Shown: positions 1 to 8,800, counted from the first letter of the stretch. The stretch is DNA of 10,305 nt from Prosthecobacter sp. (GCA_025869455.1 JAOZVT010000528.1:1-10305); one strand, 5' to 3'. Notes: a model not told the origin generated them from the sequence alone. Numbers and translations are program-made.

Positions 1-1
1 T

Positions 2-457
2 TTTTCATTTCGAGCCATCCTCCCGGTGGCTTTAACGCTCATTCTACCCTCTACTCACGCTCAAGACACTGCGGCTGGTCAGGCTGTTTACATGCAGGTC
101 TGCTTTGCCTGCCATCAGCCTACTGGCCTTGGCTTGCCCGGTATGTTTCCTCCGTTAGCGGGGTCTGATTGGATTAATGCGGCCAAGCCTGATCGCCTGA
201 TCCGCATTGTGCTCCATGGCATCACTGGGCCGCTCCAGCTTAATGGCCAGCCCTTCAACTCCCCTGCACCCCTGATGCCACCTCAAGGCACCCTGAGTGA
301 TGATCAGATCGCTAACGTGCTAACTTATGTTCGCACGAACTTTGGCAATCAAGCCAGTGCTGTTAGCGCAGCTGAGGTGAAGGCCATTCGTGAGTCTGAA
401 AAAGCCCGCACAGCCATGTGGACCCAAGTCGAGCTGGAAAAAATCCCTGTGAATTGA
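2..457 (+). CDS. Monohaem c-type cytochrome, 5' end cut by the window edge
   Basis: Small periplasmic electron carrier of the class I cytochrome c type. The haem-binding motif CFACH is encoded at 101-115, and a likely Met axial ligand sits in LMPPQGTLSDDQI (Met codon at 275), followed by the usual C-terminal helix (IANVLTYVRTNFGN). The reading frame is open to the left edge: before the GTG at 26 it reads FSFRAILP, so the Arg and the front of a signal peptide lie upstream of any start at 26. Cleavage is likely after THA, before QDTAAG. I therefore treat the gene as partial and reject the GTG as the true start. Cytochromes of this kind, with GMFPPLAGSDW and a C-terminal AAEVKAIRE segment, are often neighbours of or fused to copper enzymes such as NirK-type nitrite reductases; that link is family knowledge, not visible here. 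The stop lies 3 bases before the SCO gene. Confidence 0.92.
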   Translation, partial: FSFRAILPVALTLILPSTHAQDTAAGQAVYMQVCFACHQPTGLGLPGMFPPLAGSDWINAAKPDRLIRIVLHGITGPLQLNGQPFNSPAPLMPPQGTLSDDQIANVLTYVRTNFGNQASAVSAAEVKAIRESEKARTAMWTQVELEKIPVN

Positions 458-460
458 GTC

Positions 461-1153
461 ATGGCAAACTCACGATCATCTCATACTAGCAGGCCTGTTT
501 GGGTTAGCTACGTATTCATCTATGCACTCATAGGCGGCCTAGTTTTCGGGATGATCGTGGGAGGAAGTATCTTGTTCGAAAAAACTCGACCAGCCACGCC
601 CATTCCCATCATCACTACCGTGAAAGGTGATCTCATTGCGACCGAACGCTCTGGACGAACCGTGAGGTTTTCCGACCTCAAGGGGAAGGTGGTGGTGTGT
701 GCTTATCTTTACACAGTTTGCCCCCATGGCTGTGCGGCGATCACTGCTCAGATGCAGGCATTGCTGAAGCGCTTTGGTGGGCGTTCAGATTTTCAACTGC
801 TCTCTGTCGCCATTCATCCAGATCGTGACACGCCTGCACTTCTAACAAACTATGCTGAAGCGGTGGGGGCTAAGGAAGATTCGCCCTGGTGGTTTGTGAC
901 AGGGGAACAAAAACCGCTCTGGGATTTCATGACCGAGGAGCTACACCTGGAGCCAGCCAAGGTCATTCCTGAAGACGAGCGGATCAACCCCTTGGACCAT
1001 TACGAACACGATCTGCGCATCGTGCTGATCGACCGCCTAGGCCGTGTGCGCCGTTACTACGCAGTCTTCCACCCTCAACCAGAAATCGCCGCAGTGATGT
1101 GTGAACGCCTTCCTCAGGATGTTCAGCGCCTGCTCGAACACCCTGAACTTTGA
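461..1153 (+). CDS. SCO1/SenC-family copper chaperone / thioredoxin-fold protein
   Basis: Membrane-anchored SCO-family protein of 230 residues, a normal length for the family. One N-terminal transmembrane segment is visible at about residues 13-37 (VSYVFIYALIGGLVFGMIVG), placing the thioredoxin-like domain outside the cytoplasmic membrane. The metal/redox pair is C87 and C91 in TVCPHGCAAIT. The third ligand is probably H183 in YEHDLRIVLIDRLG, matching the family's DHS...LID region; the HPDRDTP segment (119-125) is also typical. SCO proteins deliver copper to, or reduce the cysteines of, CuA sites of haem-copper oxidases and related enzymes. One oddity is that the usual CxxxCP has lost its final Pro (CPHGCA). 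The ATG lies 3 bases after the cytochrome stop, with no clear Shine-Dalgarno, so translational coupling is likely. Family assignment is firm; the client enzyme is unknown. Confidence 0.93.
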   Translation: MANSRSSHTSRPVWVSYVFIYALIGGLVFGMIVGGSILFEKTRPATPIPIITTVKGDLIATERSGRTVRFSDLKGKVVVCAYLYTVCPHGCAAITAQMQALLKRFGGRSDFQLLSVAIHPDRDTPALLTNYAEAVGAKEDSPWWFVTGEQKPLWDFMTEELHLEPAKVIPEDERINPLDHYEHDLRIVLIDRLGRVRRYYAVFHPQPEIAAVMCERLPQDVQRLLEHPEL

Positions 1154-1157
1154 CCTC

Positions 1158-1484
1158 ATGAAACGTCTCCTTTTTCTTATCCTTCTCATTGCCTGGCCTG
1201 TGGATGCCTCAGATCCTACGTTTGTTTATCAAGGCGAGGTCGCTGGGGTGTTTTGCAGTGTGTGCTCAGCCCATGTCAAGACCGCTTTGATGAAGATCAA
1301 AGGCGTTAAGGATGTGAAGATCAAAATCGCCCCTGAAGGGCAACTGCCGAAACTTATCGTCACAGCGACAACGGACCACCTGACCCGCGATGACGCCGTC
1401 AAGGCACTGGGAGAGCAAGCCAAGAACTTTGACATTCGCACACTCAATCTGGTCCAGCCAGCCAGCACAGCCAAAGCACACTGA
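1158..1484 (+). CDS. Secreted HMA-like (heavy-metal-associated) small protein
   Basis: A 108-residue protein with a signal peptide (MKRLLFLILLIAWPVDA, cleavage near residue 17) and one HMA-like ferredoxin-fold domain. The metal site is GVFCSVC (C33 and C36), followed by the typical helix and turn AHVKTALMKIKGVKDVKI. The family's more common form is GMxCxxC; here Met is replaced by Val-Phe, but both Cys are kept. Such domains bind Cu(I) or other soft metals; with a signal peptide it would act in the periplasm, plausibly passing copper to or from the SCO protein just upstream. I chose the ATG at 1158 because it gives a clean signal peptide 4 bases after the SCO stop. An in-frame ATG at 1101 would add 19 residues overlapping the SCO gene and bury the signal peptide. 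The TGA overlaps the next ATG by one base (TGATG). Confidence 0.82.
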   Translation: MKRLLFLILLIAWPVDASDPTFVYQGEVAGVFCSVCSAHVKTALMKIKGVKDVKIKIAPEGQLPKLIVTATTDHLTRDDAVKALGEQAKNFDIRTLNLVQPASTAKAH

Positions 1485-4400
1485 TGAAATTCCCCGTTCT
1501 TTCCACCTTCGTTTCCCTGGCTCTCTCTCTGTCTGCTCCCGTGGTTGCAAACGCAGCTTTCGAGCACGCAGAGGCGCGCCACACGCATCCAATTACCCTG
1601 ACACCTGATGGCACGCGATTGCTTGCGGTGGACTCGATCAATGCCCGGCTCTCGGTCTTTGATGTGACAGGCTCAGGTGATCCCGTGCGTCTAGCAGAAA
1701 TTCCCACGGGCTTGGAGCCTGTTTCTGTACGGGCACGCACCAATGATGAGGTCTGGGTGGTCAATGAGCTGAGTGATAGTGTCTCCGTCATCTCCCTGAG
1801 CCAGGGCGTGGTACTGACTACCTTAAGTGCCTCGGATGAGCCTGCTGTTGTCACCTTTGCTCATGGCAAGGCCTTCGTGACCTGCGCACGTAGCAATAGT
1901 TTACGCATTTTTGACACCGCCACTCGTGCTTTGGTTGCTGTGGTTCCTCTGGAGGGACTGTATCCTCGCGCTCTCACGACCAATGCCGATGGCAGCAAGG
2001 TGTACGCAGCTTTTTTTGAGTCTGGGAATGGTAGCACCATCCTGCCGAAAGCAGCCGCGCCCGCCCAACCCGCCCCCACAGCCGCCAACCTTCCCACCCC
2101 GCCGCAGACAGCACTAATCGTCGCTGCAACTGACCCTCGGGTCAGTCATATTACGTTGGACCAGGATGTGGTGGAGATTGACGCCGTCAGCCATAGCATT
2201 CTTGGTTATGCCAGTGACGTGGGGACCACGCTCTTTGATTTGGCCTTCCGTCCTGGTTCTGGCGATCTGTGGGTGGGCAATACGGAGGCTTTGAATCTGG
2301 TTCGCTTTGAACCCAACCTCCGTGGACACTTTGCCGACAATCGAGTGACACGCATTGCCGCAGGCACGGGGTTAGTGACACCCTTTGATTTGAACCCCGG
2401 CCTTGATTACCTGACACTGCCGAATCCTGCGGCTCAGTCCACAGCTCTAGCTCAACCGACGGCTCTGGTATTTAGTAGTGATGGTAACACCCTGTGGATA
2501 GCCGCTTTTGCCTCAGATCGTATCGCCAAATTGAATGCCGAGGACGCCTCAGTACAAGCCCGTGTGGATCTGCGTATAGGTGCCGATAGTTCTTCCGCCG
2601 CCATGCGCGGGCCACGGGGATTGGTTTTGGATGAAGCCGGTCAGCGGCTGTTTGTGCTGAATAAACTCGCTCACACGGTGAGTGTCGTTTCCACGGATAC
2701 ACTTGCTGTTATGCAGGAGATCCCGATCTCCGTATTTAATGCCACGCCGACCGCTGTCAAAGAAGGGCGCGGCTATCTCTTGGATGCCCGTTTGTCTGGC
2801 AATGGTACCGTTTCCTGTGGCACCTGTCATTTTGATGCGGACCGAGATGGGTTAGCCTGGGATCTGGGAGATCCAGGGGGGCAATTGGTGACGGTACTGG
2901 GGGCCAATCTTTCCGTTCATGATAGCACCCCACGGCCACGTGTCATGCATCCCATGAAAGGGCCTATGACAACGCAAACTCTCCGGGGCATGCAAGATGG
3001 GGCACCTTTCCATTGGCGTGGAGATCGGGCAACCATTGCAGACTTTAACCCGACCTTCGACCTACTTATGGGAGGGGCGCAAATCAGTGCCGAGGATATG
3101 GAGAGCCTAACAAGCTATTTGCAAAGCGTCGTCAATCATCCCAATCCAAACCGCAATAGTGACCGCAGTTTGCCCACCTCTTTTGGCGATGGCAACCCAG
3201 TCACGGGACGCGACTTGTATAACAATCACAATAAGTCCCATTGTGTGACATGCCATCTTTTGCCCAAGGGAACGGACAACAACATTGATCTGCCGCAGGA
3301 GGTCGGTTCCAGCCAGCCCCTGAAGACACCACCCCTGCGCACTGTGTATCAGCGTTTGTTTTATAACCCGAGAGAGGGTGCCGAATCCCTGAGTGGCTTT
3401 GGTTTGTTGCATGATGGTTCGGGTTACGTCCTGCCCATTGTCCACCCGTATGTGCTGGATAATCTGGACCTTGCGGAACTAAAACATGTCACTGCATTCC
3501 TCCAATGCTTTGACACTGGTGTGGCTCCAGCGGTCGGCATCAGCACCACCGCGAATGCTAGTAATCGCAGCAACAGCAGCGTGACGGCTGTCATTGACCT
3601 TCTCGAGGCTCGCGCGGCTGCATCCCCCAGTGATTGCGACTTGATCGTGCGTGGCAAAGTAGGCGGGCAACCGAAGTTCTATCAGTTCAGCGCAGACGCC
3701 AAAACCTATCGTACAGAAAAGGCCAGTGAAGGTTCTCTCTCTCGGGCAGCCTTGCTTGCATTACTTTCTGGAAACGACTCGATCACCTTTCTGGGCACGC
3801 TGCCTGGTGCGGGCCCGCGTCTTAGCGTGGATGAGGATGAAGATGGATTCTTGAATGGAGATGATCCAAATCCTGGCCTCAAGGATGGTCCTCCGACTAT
3901 CACCCAGGAACCCGTGGATCGTGCGGTGCCTCCCGGTGCCAATGTGAGTCTAACGGTCCAGGCCGAAGGTCTTGGACTATCCTTTCAGTGGTATAAAGGA
4001 ACTCAATCTATCCCTACTGGTCAAAGCGCCACTCTTAGCCTTATCGGCGTCACGACTGCGGATGCTGGAAACTACAGTGTGACTGTCCAAAACCTCTCCG
4101 GCAGTCGCACGAGCCGGGTGGTGAAGTTAGAGGTTTATCCGGCACCGGTTATCACCGCTCAGCCTGTATCTCTTAGTGTGAAGGAAGGGTTGAGCGCCAC
4201 CTTCACTGTCACCGCCACAGGCAACGGGCTGACGTACCAATGGCGGCGCGGGACAGCGGCTGTCGGAGGGGCGACAGATCGCACTCTGAAACTCAATGGC
4301 GTGAGTGATGCGGATATAGGGGCTTACAATGTTGTCGTTAGCAATGGAGCTGGCAGCGACACCAGCCAGGACGCTGTTTTGGACGTGCAATTGAAGCCGG

Positions 4401-5818
4401 TGATGAATCCGCTGAATCTCAAAAATGCAATCATTGGCCAAGACTATTCAGACACCGTCAGTGCGACGAATAGTCCCACACGTTTTATCATTACAGGCCT
4501 GCCCTCCGGTCTGAAATACGATGCGACAACCGGGGTGATCAGCGGTCGTCCAACGGTTAACAAAACGTATTTGGTAAAAGCCTTCGCTAGCAATAACGCA
4601 GGCAACGGAGCCCAGGTGACACAGGAGCTCACGGTGGCACCTTTTCCCACGCAACTCATCGGTGTTTTCACAGGGATTGTGCCCCGTCATCTTGCTCTGA
4701 ATGATGAGTTGGGCGGCAGCCTAAAACTGACCGTTTCAAAAAAAGGAACCTACTCTGGGAAGCTGACTTTAGGGGCCTCCTCTTACTCACTAAAAGGAGC
4801 TTTAAATGTGCTTCCCGATGAGGACCCGACCCATGAGGTGATGGTGAAGAGAAAAGGAAAGTCAGACCTCAAAATGACCCTGTCCTTGGGCCTTACAGAT
4901 AGAACCCTCAGCGGGGCTTTGGAAGCGGATGATGCCTTGCTGCCACTGACAGCGCGCCCGCCGGACACAGAGCAGACTCGATTTACCAGCAATTACACGC
5001 TGGCCTTAAAGCTCGGGGAGGACGATCAAAATGTATCGCATATTCCGCAAGGCTATGGTCATGGAGGCTTTAAGGTTTCGACCAAAGGTGTCGCATCAGG
5101 TGTGATATTCTTGGCGGATGGTTCGAAGATGACTTTTTCCGCGCCTGTCTCAGAAGGGGGTTACTTACCATTCCATGGATTGCTTTATTCCAAGACCGGC
5201 TCTGCCCAGGGCCTGCTGAAAATGGATGCGGGTGTTACGCATCGTCTGGCAGACACCAGTGAAGTCTCTTGGTTTAAAATGACACAGACCCGTTTTACAC
5301 GGCTGTATTCTCAAACTTTTGGCCCCTTGGCTTTAAACGTCATTGGCGGCACATATTCGAATCCCACCAGCACTCAGTTAGCGATGAATCTGGAGGAAGG
5401 GGAAGGAAATGCGCGGCTTGTTTTTTCCCAAGGCGGGGCACCTGATCCTGCCACTCGATTGAATCTGTCCGCGTTTGAGATCAAGGCCGGAAGTCCGGCT
5501 AAACTTGTGCTGCCTGAGACCAACCCAGGCTTAGTCAAACTCTCTGTTATTCCTGGTAAAGGCACCTCCTTCGCTTCAGGGAAAACGGGTGTCTTCAAGG
5601 GGCGTTTCACCCTGTCGGATGAAGACACCAGCATCACGCCTAACAAGCTTTTGAAGCGAAATTCCACCTTCAGCGGAACCCTTGTGGACGATGGAGTGAC
5701 CGTGAAAGGCTATGGCTTTTTCATCCTCGCACAGATGCCCACGGCTGAGCCAAAAACCACGATCTCTAAAAGCCCTCAGCTTTCCGGCTCCGTCCTCATA
5801 GAGGCCACGGCACCTTAA
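1484..5818 (+). CDS. Exported YVTN beta-propeller / dihaem cytochrome with Ig-like tail
   Basis: A 1444-residue exported redox protein. Layout: signal peptide 1-24 (cleavage after ANA); YVTN/YncE-like propeller about 25-430, with repeated strands such as LAVDSINARLSVFDV, VWVVNELSDSVSVISL and LFVLNKLAHTVSVVS; two haem-binding motifs, CGTCH (C445/C448/H449) and CVTCH (C587/C590/H591). The motifs are about 140 residues apart, and HWRGDRATIADF and LKTPPLRTVY lie nearby, resembling dihaem CCP/MauG proteins. Then come an Asp-rich DEDEDGFLNGDDPNPG loop near 783-798, Ig-like domains at about 803-885 and 887-969, a He_PIG-like domain at 971-1053, and a C-terminal module at 1054-1444 shared with the next protein. 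A Pro/Ala-rich insert lies in the propeller at about 187-208. The start overlaps the HMA gene stop by one base, implying coupled translation. The substrate is unknown; peroxidase, a MauG-like oxidation or simple electron transfer are all possible. Confidence 0.9.
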   Translation: MKFPVLSTFVSLALSLSAPVVANAAFEHAEARHTHPITLTPDGTRLLAVDSINARLSVFDVTGSGDPVRLAEIPTGLEPVSVRARTNDEVWVVNELSDSVSVISLSQGVVLTTLSASDEPAVVTFAHGKAFVTCARSNSLRIFDTATRALVAVVPLEGLYPRALTTNADGSKVYAAFFESGNGSTILPKAAAPAQPAPTAANLPTPPQTALIVAATDPRVSHITLDQDVVEIDAVSHSILGYASDVGTTLFDLAFRPGSGDLWVGNTEALNLVRFEPNLRGHFADNRVTRIAAGTGLVTPFDLNPGLDYLTLPNPAAQSTALAQPTALVFSSDGNTLWIAAFASDRIAKLNAEDASVQARVDLRIGADSSSAAMRGPRGLVLDEAGQRLFVLNKLAHTVSVVSTDTLAVMQEIPISVFNATPTAVKEGRGYLLDARLSGNGTVSCGTCHFDADRDGLAWDLGDPGGQLVTVLGANLSVHDSTPRPRVMHPMKGPMTTQTLRGMQDGAPFHWRGDRATIADFNPTFDLLMGGAQISAEDMESLTSYLQSVVNHPNPNRNSDRSLPTSFGDGNPVTGRDLYNNHNKSHCVTCHLLPKGTDNNIDLPQEVGSSQPLKTPPLRTVYQRLFYNPREGAESLSGFGLLHDGSGYVLPIVHPYVLDNLDLAELKHVTAFLQCFDTGVAPAVGISTTANASNRSNSSVTAVIDLLEARAAASPSDCDLIVRGKVGGQPKFYQFSADAKTYRTEKASEGSLSRAALLALLSGNDSITFLGTLPGAGPRLSVDEDEDGFLNGDDPNPGLKDGPPTITQEPVDRAVPPGANVSLTVQAEGLGLSFQWYKGTQSIPTGQSATLSLIGVTTADAGNYSVTVQNLSGSRTSRVVKLEVYPAPVITAQPVSLSVKEGLSATFTVTATGNGLTYQWRRGTAAVGGATDRTLKLNGVSDADIGAYNVVVSNGAGSDTSQDAVLDVQLKPVMNPLNLKNAIIGQDYSDTVSATNSPTRFIITGLPSGLKYDATTGVISGRPTVNKTYLVKAFASNNAGNGAQVTQELTVAPFPTQLIGVFTGIVPRHLALNDELGGSLKLTVSKKGTYSGKLTLGASSYSLKGALNVLPDEDPTHEVMVKRKGKSDLKMTLSLGLTDRTLSGALEADDALLPLTARPPDTEQTRFTSNYTLALKLGEDDQNVSHIPQGYGHGGFKVSTKGVASGVIFLADGSKMTFSAPVSEGGYLPFHGLLYSKTGSAQGLLKMDAGVTHRLADTSEVSWFKMTQTRFTRLYSQTFGPLALNVIGGTYSNPTSTQLAMNLEEGEGNARLVFSQGGAPDPATRLNLSAFEIKAGSPAKLVLPETNPGLVKLSVIPGKGTSFASGKTGVFKGRFTLSDEDTSITPNKLLKRNSTFSGTLVDDGVTVKGYGFFILAQMPTAEPKTTISKSPQLSGSVLIEATAP
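2041..2109 (+). other. Pro/Ala-rich linker inserted in the beta-propeller
   Basis: About 22 codons rich in Pro and Ala (PKAAAPAQPAPTAANLPTPP), C-rich at the DNA level, between propeller strand VYAAFFESGNGST and the next recognisable strand DQDVVEIDAVSHS. It is most likely a flexible surface loop; the flanking propeller motifs are intact, so it is not a frameshift. Confidence 0.6.
3830..3880 (+). other. Asp-rich calcium-type loop between haem region and Ig domains
   Basis: Encodes DEDEDGFLNGDDPNPG, with Asp at alternating positions as in thrombospondin type 3 or dockerin-like calcium loops. It falls exactly at the junction between the cytochrome region and the first Ig-like domain, so it may stiffen the hinge. 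Calcium binding is inferred from the pattern only. Confidence 0.5.
3890..5815 (+). repeat. Shared tail, copy 1: Ig, Ig, He_PIG-like, C-terminal module
   Basis: Codes residues 803-1444 of the propeller-cytochrome protein. The Ig-like domains show FQWYKG and YQWRRG with DAGNYSVTVQN and DIGAYNVVVSN; they lack the disulphide cysteines, as usual in bacterial Ig domains. The He_PIG-like domain shows GLPSGLKYDATTGVISGRP. The C-terminal module, of about 390 residues, carries landmarks repeated in the neighbouring protein: LADGSKMTFS, GGAPDPATRLNL, DTSITPNKLLKR, KGYGFFILAQMPTAEPKTT and SPQLSGSVLIEA. It is predicted to be beta-rich from its alternating hydrophobic pattern. At the DNA level the two copies differ at many synonymous sites, so the duplication is old. 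Confidence 0.8.
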
Positions 5819-5893
5819 CTTTCTAGCGGAAAACAAAGCAAACAACGCACCCACATCCCAAGACACTCAATAGAACCATCCCGCCAACTTCAT
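5819..5893. other. 75-base intergenic gap, no clear signal
   Basis: An A- and C-rich gap between the two large genes. I see no hairpin followed by T's that would make an intrinsic terminator, no convincing -35/-10 pair and no Shine-Dalgarno just before the ATG at 5894 (the preceding bases read CCGCCAACTTCAT). Co-transcription from the redox operon and an unrecognised local promoter are both possible. Confidence 0.5.
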
Positions 5894-8800
5894 ATGAAAA
5901 CGAAACGATACTCCATACATCGGTTTTTAACTGGTGCAGCCCTCCTCCTGGGGAGCCTAACGGCTTCGGCTCACATCAGTTACTCAGGGCGTGACTTCGG
6001 CGTTGTTGTGCCCAACACGGCCCCCGTGACCCTTAGCAACCAAGCCGTCACCAGTAATTTTGGCTGGGCAGACGGCACGGATGCTGATTTTGGTGACAGT
6101 CATAAACTGAGAGCCTTCCGCTTCAGTCTCGCTGCGCCAGCCTATGTCACCATCACCTTCAGTGGTTCCACCAATGGCGGAACCAAGGATGGAAGCATCA
6201 AGCCAGGGTTCTCTATCTACCAAGGTCTAGCTCACCTCTCACCCATCACGGATGCTCCAGGCAGTCCTGACCACGATGGTTCCGCAATCTCCCTGGCTTA
6301 TCTCGCCAGTCTAGGCGGTGATGCCAAGGAAGGGGTCTTTCGTTCCCTCACTGATTGGCGTGTTGGTGGGGACAACCAAACGGGTCCCACCTTCGATTTC
6401 GAGGCGGCTGACGGCTTGAGCACCTTTGTGTTCATGGGCTACGTTGTGGATGGTGATGCCAGCCTGTTCGGCCCCGCCTCCGGCATTGTCGGAGATGGCA
6501 ATGCCGACGGCACGGCCACGAAGTCGCTCTATCTGCCTGCGGGAGATTATTCGATCTTCGTAGGAGGCGCGAATTACGCAGGGCAGTCTCCCACACCGGA
6601 TGCGACCTCTTATGGCCTAACCGGAACCATTTCTGCCTCTGCCTTCACTTATGCCGCAGTTGATCCTTCTGAAAACGGGATTCCCTACCAACATCAGGTA
6701 AGTCTTGGCACAAGCAGCTCTGGCAGTTTTAGTAGCCATGTCGGCGCTTGGAGCTGGGAAGATAACAGTTTGTTCGCCGAAGGAGAGCCATCAGTAGGAT
6801 GGACCCACACCTCCAATTGGGCTGCCCTACACCTGCAAAAAGACACGATTCTCACCGTCACGATGGCACGAGATGCCAATGTGCCTTGGCCTAGCGAAGA
6901 GGAGCCTGACCGTAAGGCGGATACTTCCTCCATGTTCCCTTCGATGACTCTTTACCGTGGCTTGGACAATGATACTGATCAGTCTCACACCTACAACAAC
7001 CGTGGCAATATCGATTGGGCTGAAGACATCCAATACGTGGATCATGTGGACAACTCAACCGAAGAAACCATCACTCGTACTTGGTATCTGCCCGCAGGTG
7101 ATTATACACTCGCACTCGGAAGCAATGCCCCGGCCACCAACACACTTCGGCAGGGCTTCAATGTCTCCTTCAGCACTCAGGAATCTGGGACAGTCGATCC
7201 AGTTCCCAATACTTATTTGCCGCCTGACTACGTCGGCACGGGTGGCATCGGTTATACCTACACCGTGATTGCAGGTGCGGGCGAAACGGGCAGCTTCAGC
7301 AACCACGTGGGGGCATGGAGCTGGGAAGATAATGCTCTCTTTTCTCCAGGCCAACCGCCCGTGGGCTGGACACACACCAGCAACTGGCTGGCGCTCAAAC
7401 TCCAGGAAGATGTGTATTTCTCTCTGACCATGGAGCGCGATGCGAACGTCCCTTGGCCGAGCACGGAAGAACCCGACCGCAAAGCGGACACCAGCAGCAT
7501 GTTCCCCAGCTTCACGCTCTATCGCGGCTGGGATAATGACGGCCCCGACCATCATACGTATAACAACCGTGGCAATGTCATTTGGGCGGAAGACATCCGC
7601 TATGTCGATCATGTGGATAATTCCACGGCGGATAAAGTCACCCGCACTTGGCGTCTGCCAGCCGGAGAATACAGCCTAGCTCTGGGCAGCAATGCCCCAG
7701 CTAACAATGCCTTGCGTCAGGGCTACAAGGCCACCTATAGCACCTCATCTGTGGCAGGGGTCATCTCTGGCGACCCTGCTTCTGGCGGTATTGGTTATGC
7801 TCACATCATCAGCGTAGGCCGTGGCGACAGTGGAAACTTTTCCGATCATGTCGGTGCCTGGAGTTGGGAAGATAACTCCCTCTTTGATGCAGAGAATGGT
7901 GAGCCACCTGTTGGATGGACGCACACGTCCCGCTGGGTAGCTTTGCAGGTGAAAGATAATCTAACGTTAAATCTTACCGTCAGTCGCGATGCCCATGTGC
8001 CTTGGCCAACGACGGAAGAGCCAGGCCGAGTCGCCGACACGGAATCTATGTTCCCCAGTTTCACCCTCTGGCGTGGTTGGGACAATGACGGGGCGGATAG
8101 CCACACCTACAACAACCGAGGCGACGTGTCATGGGCAGAGGACATCACCTACTTCGACCACTATGATAACTCCACGCAGGAAACCATCACCCGTTCTTAC
8201 ACCCTGGCTCCAGGCTACTACACCTTCGCCGTGGGTAGTAATGCTCCAGCGACAAACACCCTTCGTCAGGGATTTAACTTTGCCTGGACCACTGACACTC
8301 CCGTTGTCATTCCTCCCGTCATTACTCAGCAGCCTAAAGGCGCTGAATTGGTGGAAGGGAAAAAGGTCAGCTTTAGCGTAAAAGCCGCCGGCCCAGACCT
8401 TTCCTATCAATGGAGCCACAATGGCAAAGCCATCTCAGACGGCACCTCAAACACTCTTCTCATCAATGAAACATCGTTGAGTGATGAAGGAAGCTACACC
8501 GTGGAGGTGCGAAATGCTGCCGGGTGGGTCACCAGTTCCGCAGCATCCTTGGGTGTCATCGCCATTCCGGTGGTGGATGGTTTTGACATTCCAGACCTCA
8601 TGGTCGGGCAGCCTATTGAGCTTGAACTCACGGCTTCCAATAATCCCACTGGCTTCGCGGTAAAGGGCCTCCCACGGGGACTCACTTTTGACCGCAAGAC
8701 AAACATCATCAGTGGTCGCCCGCTCGTTGTTAGTCCTTCGGTGACGGTTGAAGTCATTGCCTCCAACAAAGCTGGCAAGAGTGAAATGACCACAGACACC

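Noticed and set aside
26..28. GTG at 26 as the true start of the cytochrome
   Set aside because: The frame is open upstream to the window edge and encodes an Arg and hydrophobic residues that fit the front of the signal peptide. Starting at 26 would leave a signal peptide with no basic N-terminus.
1101..1157. Upstream ATG at 1101 for the HMA-like protein
   Set aside because: It overlaps the SCO coding end, adds 19 residues before a complete signal peptide and is less economical than the ATG at 1158, 4 bases after the SCO stop.
6957..7268. Sense-strand open frame of 103 codons in another frame inside repeat unit 1
   Set aside because: The correct frame is fixed by protein-level conservation among the three units; this frame is not conserved between them.
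7055..7612. Antisense open frame of 185 codons across repeat units 1 and 2
   Set aside because: It lies wholly opposite the conserved tandem domains of a well-supported gene. Its openness follows from the codon use of the sense strand, and the product shows no recognisable motif.
6686..8293. Tandem array as a CRISPR or a recent DNA duplication
   Set aside because: The units are about 500 bases long, in frame and similar mainly as protein, with heavy synonymous divergence. There are no short direct repeats with spacers.
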